The position numbers and the translations under genes were made by a program. From contig JAWLEA010000003.1 of assembly GCA_041686345.1 (NCBI GenBank), positions 1-64,000 of the forward strand: 64,000 nucleotides of DNA, written 5' to 3'. Positions within the stretch are counted from its first letter, which is position 1. Each line of letters starts with the position of its first letter. This stretch comes from JAQICJ01 sp041686345 (lineage in GTDB: Bacteria > Myxococcota_A > Polyangia > HGW-17). Of this stretch, positions 49,106-57,145 are shown piece after piece. A model generated the notes under the pieces. It searched no databases. It had not been told where the DNA came from and worked only from the letters and a program-made list of their open reading frames with translations.

Positions 49106-49803
49106 TTTCTCCTCCTTTTGGATCTTCCGTATCTTCTTTTTCTAATTCTGATTCCACGTTGATCAGATCTGAGTTTTTCATATTGAATCTGGTAGGGGAT
49201 ATCCGTCCTCTCCAAACTGAAAGTCACAATTTTCCCAGTCTCATCATTATCTGATTTTAATTCAACCAGAACTTTATCGTGGGTAATTTCTTTAACAAGA
49301 GCTTCAGATTTTGAAATTCTGTCGCCCTTTAATACTATAGTAGGCTGCCCCCTTGGATTGGAAAACAAGGCTTTTTCTCTTCCGGCAGACCAGATTATTC
49401 CACTTAATTTCAAATTATTCAGCCCGTAATCTTCCAGAAGTACTGATCCTTTTTCTTCTCCGTCAAGGGATTGATCTGTCTGTGAACTACTTTGTCCATT
49501 ATTGTCCAGATGGAAATTTCGAAAAGGATCTCTTCTTTCTTTACCATTTTCTGAAAATACCTCGGGAGGAATATTCTGTGCTTTTCTGTTAAAAGGGGGA
49601 ATATCTAATTTTGAAGCATCAAACTTATTTACCAACTGCACATTTTTCACTTTTTTCTGTTTCTTTTTTCTCGGTCTGAGATTAGATGGTTTTCCTGAAG
49701 ATTTCTTGCTTCCACCTCTGGATTTACCACCTTTATCCCCACCACCACAAACAAAGAGCAGAAAGAACAAAAGTAATATTAAAATTTTTGTTGCAAAATA
49801 CAT
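49102..49803 (-). CDS. pilP: Type IV pilus assembly lipoprotein PilP
   Basis: 233 aa. The signal peptide ends in FVCGGG, a lipobox variant; then a Lys/Ser-rich linker, the PilP signature RRDPFRNFH, and a C-terminal beta domain (LNNLKLSGIIWSAGREKAL, then LKGDRISKSEALVKEI and IVTFSLERTDI). PilP links the PilNO inner-membrane pair to the secretin N0 domain. GGAG precedes the ATG. Part of the pilMNOPQ operon with a 4-base overlap into pilQ. Confidence 0.93.
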   Translation of the reverse strand: MYFATKILILLLFFLLFVCGGGDKGGKSRGGSKKSSGKPSNLRPRKKKQKKVKNVQLVNKFDASKLDIPPFNRKAQNIPPEVFSENGKERRDPFRNFHLDNNGQSSSQTDQSLDGEEKGSVLLEDYGLNNLKLSGIIWSAGREKALFSNPRGQPTIVLKGDRISKSEALVKEITHDKVLVELKSDNDETGKIVTFSLERTDIPYQIQYEKLRSDQRGIRIRKRRYGRSKRRRK

Positions 49804-49868
49804 TTTTAGCTCCGTGTTAGTTCCTATCCAAAAAAAGGGGGAGGACAGGTTACACTCTTTGGTTTCTA

Positions 49869-50495
49869 TTATCTTTTTCTTTTATCTTTACTATTTTCCA
49901 CTTCGACAATAGTTGGAGAATAATAAATTCTCGCAGTAAAACTTGCTTTAAGTTGGTGTTTTTTTTCCATTTCTTTGATTCTTCCACTCTTTTTCTCAAT
50001 CAAAAACAGCGAAATGTCACCTACATCCATAAGTCTGTCCATTTGAAACATTTTGTATAAAAACCGGCAAACAGGATGAAACCTACCGGTCAGTTCAAAA
50101 CCTATCGGCTTTATTTTGACTTCTGTTCCAATACTCTGTTCTTCATCAACAGGCTTGATTTTTCGAATATTTATCTCATCAGCCATTTCATCAAGCTCAC
50201 CCACCAACTGGGACATATCCACTGAACTCGGAATTCTGGTGCTGAGACTTTTTCCTTTTTTCTCTATCTCCTGCAATTCCTTGCGGGCACTCCTGGTCTT
50301 GGTTAATCTTTTTTTGGAAGAACCAAGAGAAATTCGAGCGTATTTTACTTTATTTTCAAATTTCTTGATTTTTTCCTTTACCGCCGCATAGGGAACCAAA
50401 TAATAGTATCCGACTATTCCTCCACATATCAGAGCCATTATCCCTGTTTTTTGAACAAAAGAGGAAGTGGCCAGCCAATTATAGATACGTTCCAT
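49869..50495 (-). CDS. pilO: Type IV pilus assembly protein PilO
   Basis: 208 aa. One N-terminal membrane helix (GIMALICGGIVGYYYLV), a periplasmic coiled segment (KFENKVKYARISLGSSKKRL) and a ferredoxin-like domain (IGTEVKIKPIGFELTGRFHPV). It forms a heterodimer with PilN in the alignment subcomplex. Length and layout are normal. GAGGT precedes the ATG. 54 bases after pilN. Confidence 0.9.
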   Translation of the reverse strand: MERIYNWLATSSFVQKTGIMALICGGIVGYYYLVPYAAVKEKIKKFENKVKYARISLGSSKKRLTKTRSARKELQEIEKKGKSLSTRIPSSVDMSQLVGELDEMADEINIRKIKPVDEEQSIGTEVKIKPIGFELTGRFHPVCRFLYKMFQMDRLMDVGDISLFLIEKKSGRIKEMEKKHQLKASFTARIYYSPTIVEVENSKDKRKR

Positions 50496-50549
50496 TATAT
50501 ACCTCGAAAATAGTGATTTTTTTCATCTCCATATGATTACCTCTAAGGT

Positions 50550-51212
50550 CTAATAAACCATTATAGCTCTGAGAGAAAAATCTACTTTAGTTACTTCAAC
50601 ATCATTATCATTATCTTTGTTTTTTATTTTCTCCTTGATTTTTTTCGTTTCAACAATTTCGGGATTGCGAAAATAGGCTGAATAATCAAGTCGTTTTGCA
50701 AACTCACTTACATCTGAGTAATTTCGCGCCACTCCCTTTAAGGAGACTTCACGATCATTTTCTTTGAGACTGGTGAGATAAATCGGAGTGGGAATCCAGT
50801 TGGGATCCAGATTGATCTTTGCCTGGTTCAAACCTGATACAACAGTAGGCATCTGACCGGTACTCAATATTCTTGACAGTTCCAAAAGAGCAAATACGGG
50901 ATTGGAACGAACATTTTCAATTCTTGTGACCATTTTTAATTTCTTTTTGTAGCGTTCTTTTATCTTCTTTTTCTTTTTAGGCGGAATTACCTTTATTTTA
51001 TTGATTTGTTTGGCCAATTTTTTTTTCTGTCTTGAAAGTGAAGCGGCTTTTTTTTTGTTTTCCTCAATACTGGAAAGATCAATCATAAAATTATAGTGGT
51101 AATAGCATCCTGCTACGGTCAGCCCAATGACCAGAAGGAACAGTCCAATCCACTGTTTTCCTCTGGCCACATTGGGAGATACCTTTTGAGGAACCAAATT
51201 TATTTTAATCAT
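50550..51212 (-). CDS. pilN: Type IV pilus assembly protein PilN
   Basis: 220 aa beginning MIKINLVPQKVSPN, the PilN cytoplasmic peptide (consensus I-N-L-L-P) that docks into PilM. A membrane helix (WIGLFLLVIGLTVAGCYYH) follows, then a basic coiled coil and a ferredoxin-like domain (NDREVSLKGVARNYSDVSEFAKRL). CAGGAG precedes the ATG. It is 37 bases after pilM. Confidence 0.92.
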   Translation of the reverse strand: MIKINLVPQKVSPNVARGKQWIGLFLLVIGLTVAGCYYHYNFMIDLSSIEENKKKAASLSRQKKKLAKQINKIKVIPPKKKKKIKERYKKKLKMVTRIENVRSNPVFALLELSRILSTGQMPTVVSGLNQAKINLDPNWIPTPIYLTSLKENDREVSLKGVARNYSDVSEFAKRLDYSAYFRNPEIVETKKIKEKIKNKDNDNDVEVTKVDFSLRAIMVY

Positions 51213-51249
51213 TTTATACTCCTGACCGACTGAGATATTTCATATTTAA

Positions 51250-52299
51250 TCAGCGCCAATCTCCAGGTTTCCGCAGAGCCAGACCCAAAGCAACTGAAGC
51301 TGTAGAAGCCTGTGCTTGCAAAAGAGGCATATCAAATTTTGATTCATCTACAATTATACCTCTGGTGAATCCATCAAATTTTTCGACAACCATGTTGGAT
51401 TTTTTTTCAATTGAACTGATCAGAGGATTCATCAAAGCGCCACCGCCGGTAACAATGATCTTGACATTATTCTTTACATTCACTGTAGAAAGAAAAAAAT
51501 CAATGGAACGCTGGATCTCGCCAGCCATTACATTGCAGACTTCTGTTACAATTTTCATCAATTCTTTATCAGGAGACATTCCGGAAGCAGCCTCCCGTTT
51601 TTTGGTCTCAGCCTCATCAAGAGTAATCTGCATGGAACGACGAATCTCTCCTGTTATTGAATTTCCACCAATACCTATATCTCTGACAAAGGTTGTAATT
51701 CCATTAATGACGACATTTATTGAAGTTGAAGAAGCACCAATATTCAGAATCACATATGATTCATTCGAATCAATACCTCGTGTTCTTTCAATAATATTCT
51801 GAACTGCAAAGGAAGCTACGTCGAGTACCACTGGATTTAATCCGGCTTCTCTGACAACTTCCAGATAATCCTCAACTATTTCTTTTTTACTGGCTACCAG
51901 TAAAACTTCCATCTGACCTTCACTGTTGGAAGGAACCACTACCTCATAATCAACTTCAACTTCATCCTTATCAAAAGGAATGTGATGAACCATTTCAACC
52001 GCCAGTTCTTCCTCAAGATCAGTTTTGCTCATAATCGGCATCAAGATCTTTTTGACAATCACATTTCTACCTGAAATTGCCAAAGCTACATCTTTTCTTT
52101 TCAATTCAAGCCTGGAAAAAAGTGCTTCTATAGCTTCCAATACAGCCACCTGATTGATTATTGCCCCATCAGCTATGGGACTCTCCAGAAGAGGATTTAT
52201 TCCAAAATTTTTTAAAATCAAACCTTTACGGCTTTCTTTCAATTGCACCAATTTTACTGATGATGATCCAATATCAAGTCCTATACAGTTGGAAGCCAT
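51250..52299 (-). CDS. pilM: Type IV pilus assembly ATPase-fold protein PilM
   Basis: 349-residue actin/FtsA-fold protein: CIGLDIGSSSVKLVQL (phosphate 1), VNIGASSTSINVV (phosphate 2) and IVTGGGALMNPLISSIE (adenosine). It sits at the cytoplasmic face and binds the PilN N-terminus, coordinating the alignment complex. AAGGAA precedes the ATG. First gene of pilMNOPQ, preceded by a promoter-like sequence. Confidence 0.95.
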   Translation of the reverse strand: MASNCIGLDIGSSSVKLVQLKESRKGLILKNFGINPLLESPIADGAIINQVAVLEAIEALFSRLELKRKDVALAISGRNVIVKKILMPIMSKTDLEEELAVEMVHHIPFDKDEVEVDYEVVVPSNSEGQMEVLLVASKKEIVEDYLEVVREAGLNPVVLDVASFAVQNIIERTRGIDSNESYVILNIGASSTSINVVINGITTFVRDIGIGGNSITGEIRRSMQITLDEAETKKREAASGMSPDKELMKIVTEVCNVMAGEIQRSIDFFLSTVNVKNNVKIIVTGGGALMNPLISSIEKKSNMVVEKFDGFTRGIIVDESKFDMPLLQAQASTASVALGLALRKPGDWR

Positions 52300-52354
52300 A
52301 TCTGTTCCTTCCTGTAAATACTACACTGTATTCACAATAACTATCTTTAACTAC

Positions 52355-52383
52355 AATATACTACACAAGAATACATGTGCCAA
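52355..52383 (-). promoter_or_regulatory. Sigma-70-type promoter candidate for pilMNOPQ
   Basis: On the reverse strand, TTGGCA (52378-52383) and TATATT (52355-52360) with the ideal 17-bp spacer, 56-84 bases before the pilM ATG. The -35 overlaps TGGCAC, which resembles the -24 element of sigma-54 promoters, but a matching GC at -12 is absent, so I favour sigma-70. Confidence 0.5.
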
Positions 52384-52407
52384 TTTTTTTTTCAATCTTT
52401 TTGTCTT

Positions 52408-53790
52408 TTACAAATTTTCTGCATCAAGATTATAATTTTTAATTTTATAAAGAAGAGTACGTTCGCTTATTTCCAGCAATTTTGCTGCTTCCCCTCTTTT
52501 TCCCCTGGTTTTTTTTAATGCTTTTCTAATCAAAAATTTTTCCAACCCTCTAGTAGATTTTTTGATAGAAAAACCATCCTGACTAAATTTTTCCCAGATC
52601 ATTTGTTTTGAACTCCCGGTTAAATCCGGTAGATCTCCAGAAGAGATCTCTTCCTGATCAATCATGATGACCATTCTCTCGATTATATTTTCCAATTCCC
52701 TTACATTTCCCGGCCAGTCATACTTCTCCAATTCTCTGTATACAGAAGGTTTCATTTTCTTTTTCTTCAATCCCAACTTTTTACAATATTTTTCAAGCAA
52801 ATACTCAGTCAAAATAGAAATATCATCTTTTCTCTGCCTTAAAGCCGGCATAGTTATGGGAACAACATTCAACCTGTAAAAAAGATCTTCTCTGAAAGTT
52901 CCTCTATCGACTTCTTTGGTTAAATCTTTTGAAGTTGCCGCAATCAATCTGAAATCAACTTGAATCTTCTGACTGCTTCCTACAGGTCTGATTTCTCCTT
53001 CTTGCAGGACTCTTAACAATTTAGACTGCAATTCCAGGGGAAGTTCTCCAATTTCATCCAAAAATAAAGTTCCTCCCGAAGCTGCCAGAAAAAGCCCGTT
53101 TTTTTGTTTGCGAGCACCGGTGAAAGCACCTTCTACATGACCAAACAATTCACTTTCAAGCAAACTTCCAGGAATTGCGGCACAATTAACGGAAATAAAA
53201 TTACGCTCTCTTTTTGACAATTTGTGAATTCTTCTGGCTGCCAACTCTTTACCGGTTCCACTCTCCCCGAGAATTAAAACGGTGGTATCAAAAGGCGCAA
53301 TTTTGTCGATTTTTTTGATAATTCTGACAAAATTTTTGTTATTACCAATAAGCTTGGCTTCGCGTTCTCTGGTATCAAGTTTTTCCCGCAGATGACGATT
53401 TTCATCCTTGAGAAGTTCCCTTTCTTCAGCCTGTCTGATATTATGAATAATTACATCTTTTCGGAAAGGTTTGGCAATAAAAGTGAAAGCTCCATTTTTC
53501 AAGGCTTCAACTGCAAGTTCAATTGTGCCATAAGCCGACATTACTATAATTACAATTTCAGGGTGCTTGTTTTTGACAGCCTTCAGGATTTCAATTCCAT
53601 CCATTTCCGGCAACTTTACATCGGTTATAATCAAATCAATCTCTTTATCATTCAGGGCAATGTCCAAGCCTTCCCGGCCATTATCCGCACAAACAGGTTC
53701 ATATCCTTCTCCAGAAAGAAGCAATTTCAACAATTGCAACAAACCTGGTTCATCTTCTATAATCAGTATCTTCTTGAAGATTTTTGTCAT
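52408..53790 (-). CDS. Sigma-54-dependent response regulator (NtrC/PilR-like)
   Basis: 460 aa: receiver ~1-120 (IIEDEPGLLQLLK, Asp in LIITDVKLPEMDG, Lys in FIAKPFRKD); AAA+ ~145-385 with Walker A GESGTGKELAA, the sigma-54 contact loop GAFTGA, Walker B GGTLFLDEIGELP and arginine finger region; C-terminal Fis-type helix-turn-helix (RGEAAKLLEISERTLLYKIK). All key residues are present. GGAG precedes the ATG. Located directly upstream of pilM in the same direction, as pilR-type regulators often are, though no cognate kinase is adjacent. Confidence 0.93.
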   Translation of the reverse strand: MTKIFKKILIIEDEPGLLQLLKLLLSGEGYEPVCADNGREGLDIALNDKEIDLIITDVKLPEMDGIEILKAVKNKHPEIVIIVMSAYGTIELAVEALKNGAFTFIAKPFRKDVIIHNIRQAEERELLKDENRHLREKLDTREREAKLIGNNKNFVRIIKKIDKIAPFDTTVLILGESGTGKELAARRIHKLSKRERNFISVNCAAIPGSLLESELFGHVEGAFTGARKQKNGLFLAASGGTLFLDEIGELPLELQSKLLRVLQEGEIRPVGSSQKIQVDFRLIAATSKDLTKEVDRGTFREDLFYRLNVVPITMPALRQRKDDISILTEYLLEKYCKKLGLKKKKMKPSVYRELEKYDWPGNVRELENIIERMVIMIDQEEISSGDLPDLTGSSKQMIWEKFSQDGFSIKKSTRGLEKFLIRKALKKTRGKRGEAAKLLEISERTLLYKIKNYNLDAENL

Positions 53791-54075
53791 TTGAACAAAA
53801 CTCCATTCCTTTTCTGCTGCGGATATAAGACCGTTTTTCAGACTAAGTTATTACAAAACAAGGGTATCCGGGAAAAGAAACATTTAATGGAGTATAGTTG
53901 AATAACTGCATTGGAGCAAAATTTCCCACTGATAAATAATACATTTTAAATTTTTGTTGTTATTTCAAATTGATATATTTTCTACAGTTTTCAGACAAAT
54001 TTTTACCGGAGAGAAGTTGGCATTCAAACTGCCTTGTAGATGGGGCGAGGAAAAATAGAGGAAAAATAAATGAAT

Positions 54076-55960
54076 TTAACCAACAAAGGGATAGGTAAAG
54101 GAAGTAGATTTTTTCTTGAACTTGGGAAACCTTGCCCCTCTAACAGCTCTGGCAATACATTTTCCAACAGGTGAACTGCTGTGTTTGCCTCTGGGAGAAG
54201 CATAAATTACCCTGCCTGTACATTTTACTTTAATCCTTACTTTGACTGTACCATGAACACTATATTTGGAAAAACAGCTTCTTACCCGACCACGAACTTT
54301 GTTAATGGCGGATCTGACATCGCCTCCGCTTAATTTGGCTTTGGAGTGCTTGGCACAAGGATTACTGCTGGAACCGCTGGAACCGCCACCGGAAACATAT
54401 TTTTTGCAACAGGATGGTTTATTATTTTTCAACATACACCAAACTTTGGTACACCCACTTTTTTTACCGCCCGATGAACCGGAACCACTCGATGAACCGG
54501 AACCACTCGATGAGCCGGAACCACTCGATGAACCGGAACCACTCGATGAACCGGAACTACTCGATGAACCGGTACGTCGGGTTTTGTCTCTTTTTTTGTC
54601 CTTCTTGTCGTCATCTTTCTTGTCGGCGTCCTTCTTGTCGGCGTCCTTCTTGTCGGCGTCCTTCTTGTCGGCGTCCTTCTTGTCGGCGTCCTTCTTGTCG
54701 GCGTCCTTCTTGTCGGCGTCCTTCTTGTCGNNNNNNNNNNNNNNNNNNNNNNNNNNNNNNNNNNNNNNNNNNNNNNNNNNNNNNNNNNNNNNNNNNNNNN
54801 NNNNNNNNNNNNNNNNNNNNNNNNNNNNNNGCGTCATCTACTTTATCGCCTTTTCCATCACTGGTTTTCTTATCGGCGTCTTTCTTGTCAGCGCCTTTCT
54901 TGTCAGCGTCTTTCTTATCTTTGGCTACAACCTTGTCTTTGTCATCACCTTGATTTTTTTGAGCCATCTGGGTGGATTTCTTATCGGAGCCCTCTTTGGA
55001 ATCATCACTTTTGAATATGAAAAATCCGCCAACAAGCAGAGCTGCCAGAAAAAATACTCCCAAACCGATAAAAAGAACCTTGTTATTCTTTTTGGCTTGA
55101 GGAGCTGGAGCTCCAGAAGATGATGGCGACTGCATTTGCGGAGCTGCTGCCGGATTGAGAACCGGTGCAGTAGTCAAAGGATTGGCGACAACCGGTGCAG
55201 CTGGAAGATCGAGATCTTCTTCTTGTTGATTTGAACCGGTGGAAATTGATGAAGCCATTTCTTCAATATCTACAAGCCCACTTCCTTTGCTTTTGGGATT
55301 TATATATCCAGGGCGACTGGTTTTCTTTTTCTTTTTGCCTGCTGCCAGATTTTGCAAATTATCAAGGGAAAATAATACAGAATTTTCATGGCGCTGCCCT
55401 TTCATCTTGGGCAGATTTTCATCTTCGGATTCACTTCCAAACAGATCATCCTTTTCGTCCCCGCCAAAAGCTCCCCCTGAATCGAAAGAAGCAAAAGGAT
55501 CCTCCGGCTCTGAAGCAGGTTCTGAAGCAGGTTCCGAAACAGATTCCGAAGCAGATTCAGGTTCTGAAGCAAAAATCTCTGAAAACTCATCGATTTTGTA
55601 GATGGATTTCCAATCATCCAACCCTTCTCTCCAGGTAAAAGTATCTCTGGTAATTTCACCCAGGGCTGCTTTGGCTTTGATTTCCGAAATTGTAAACGGA
55701 CCCTCTTGATTGTCATTAATAACCACATGCCATATCTTAGCTGCATCTTCAGGAGTGGCTTTTGGCTCATTCCCACCTGACATGGCTGAGTAATCAACTA
55801 CTCTGGTAGCATCATCATCAGCTTCTTCCTCTTCTTCTTGTGGCTTGACAACAATAACATTCCCACATTTCTTGCATTTTATTTTAAAAACTTTGCCTTT
55901 AGTCAACTTTTTGTCGGCTATGGAATATTTTGTATGGCAATTGTCACAAATTATTTTCAT
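54076..55960 (-). CDS. Zinc-ribbon/GYF/TonB-like protein, GltJ/AgmX-like (interrupted by assembly gap)
   Basis: One gene in two visible parts. N-terminal part (55960 down to the gap): MJ0042-type zinc ribbon, ICDNCHTKYSI..KIKCKKCGNV (four Cys, 1-40); GYF domain IWHVVINDNQEGPFTISEIK..WREGLDDWKSI (~80-130); acidic linker; membrane helix ~293-315; Lys/Asp repeats. After the gap: more DKKDA repeats, SSGSGS repeats, cysteines, and a C-terminal AgmX/TonB-like domain (GDVRSAINKVRGRVRSCFSK...FTYPFVG). This order is that of M. xanthus GltJ (AgmX), whose ribbon and GYF contact MglA/MglB at focal adhesions. The two parts fall in different frames only because 100 N is a placeholder. AAGGAG precedes the ATG. 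Confidence 0.78.
54473..54575 (-). repeat. 18-bp tandem repeats encoding Gly-Ser tract
   Basis: About five units of CCGGAACCACTCGATGAA and near variants on the plus strand, coding Ser-Ser-Gly-Ser-Gly-Ser units in the GltJ-like protein. It lies between the Lys-Asp repeat and the C-terminal domain and forms a second flexible tether. Confidence 0.85.
54621..54730 (-). repeat. 15-bp tandem repeats encoding DKKDA units
   Basis: Seven nearly identical copies of GTCGGCGTCCTTCTT run into the sequence gap; further variant copies with Ala/Gly changes appear beyond it near 54870-54920. Each unit codes Asp-Lys-Lys-Asp-Ala, giving a highly charged periplasmic stalk. Confidence 0.9.
54731..54830. other. 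Assembly gap (100 N)
   Basis: A run of exactly 100 N, a conventional placeholder, inside the 15-bp repeat. For the flanking coding frames to join, the true length must be a multiple of 3, which 100 is not; a whole number of 15-bp units would satisfy this. Confidence 0.95.
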
Positions 55961-56461
55961 TGAACTTTACTCCTTGGTTTCCATTTCAAAACTTCAGCAC
56001 CAAACTAATACCGGATTAAGGAATTAGAAAATGCCAAAGTTTTACCTGGCAACTCCATGAAAGCTGAGTAAACCAAACTTTGAAAACCGGATTGCTTGAA
56101 ATTGATTATCTCTCAATTGGTAACCAAAGCTGTATATTAACTCCAGAATTTAATTTTTTAATATTGACCTTTCGCCGGACATAATTCAACTGGATTACAG
56201 TTGAATATCACCGGTAATGGAAGTTGGCAACTCCATAAAAAGGCTCAGTCCGCAAATTAAAATCAATTAGGTATCGGACTGGAACAAATTTTAATCAGTT
56301 CTGTTCTTTATCTGCATTAAGATAACACATAATAAACCAACCAATAAAGGTTCATTTGCTGATCTAATATATCGATAGGTAAATTGTCAATTTATATGAT
56401 TGAATTAATTAAAATCCCTAAAAAAACCAAGACAATCATAAAAATATGTATTATTTAGTAT

Positions 56462-56530
56462 TTATTTCCCATTTCAAAAAGGAAAGTCATCGTCTGACGA
56501 TGGAATTTGAATCCTGTATAATTTTTCAAT
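56462..56530 (-). repeat. Partial TIR repeat, copy D
   Basis: The left end in reverse orientation: TTTCCCATTTCAAAAAGGAA, then GTCATCGTCTGACGATGGAA and TTTGAAT align with copy B, then homology fades. CATCGTC/GACGATG forms a short hairpin. Confidence 0.7.
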
Positions 56531-56916
56531 TAAAACAGATCTGAACAATAATTGAGCAATATCAAAAATAATGAATAAAATAAATATTGTTTCTGATTTT
56601 TTTGAAAAACAAAATTTTAACTGGAACGAATTGCTCTTGATGAACATATTTTCAGAGCATAGATGCTAATATATTTTTGTCCATTTTGCTAGAAAAAATA
56701 GTAATTACTTGGTTCCAATTTTAGAATAAGTGGATTTGAATCGCTGATTTCATAAAAACTATTTCCAACAGTTTTTCAGAAAACTAAAAATTCTTTTAAA
56801 AATTAAAACTACCAATTTTTAGTTTCCCAAAGATCATTTATAGTGCAAAATTACACTCCTATCAAATTTTAAAATAGATCTTGTCCTCATTCCTCAAGAT
56901 TATTATGGTAATAAAC

Positions 56917-57079
56917 AGTTGCCGTCCCAGAATGATTTTTTGGTCGAGCAAGGAGTTAATTTAAGATGCGCGAAATAACTTTGGAAGATATAGTTGAAAA
57001 TATTTCAAGCAGTTACGACAAAACTGATGAATTCAATTTCAGTTTCCAGACGATGACCTCCCTTTTTGGGATGGGAACT
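56917..57079 (+). repeat. Dispersed ~160-bp TIR repeat, copy C
   Basis: 163 bp, the same length as copy B. It starts AGTTGCCGTCCCAGAATG and ends CTCCCTTTTTGGGATGGGAACT, with interior AGATATAGTTGAAAATATTTC and TACGACAAAACTGATGAATT shared with copies A and B. Ends 66 bases before the following lipoprotein gene. Confidence 0.87.
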
Positions 57080-57145
57080 AAAAGTTCTCATCCCCGGAAA
57101 TATACCATAATTCGAACTTAATCAGTTCCAGGAGATTTTAAAAAT

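Larger units (their letters stand above)
55961..57145. other. 1.2-kb gene-free, repeat-bearing region
   Basis: The longest non-coding stretch of the window. It holds two copies of the dispersed TIR repeat (56462, 56917) and a short direct repeat around TGGCAACTCCAT (56047 and 56226, ~180 bp apart). No RNA gene is recognisable. It separates the leftward GltJ-like gene from the rightward propeller lipoprotein, so promoters for both should lie here. Confidence 0.6.

Noticed and set aside
52378..52383. Sigma-54 promoter at pilM (TGGCAC)
   Set aside because: The -12 half (TTGC) is not present at the correct distance; the sigma-70 reading is better.
54429..54614. Reverse-strand frame of repeated Val-Pro-Val-His-Arg units
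   Set aside because: An out-of-frame reading of the Gly-Ser repeat of the GltJ-like gene.
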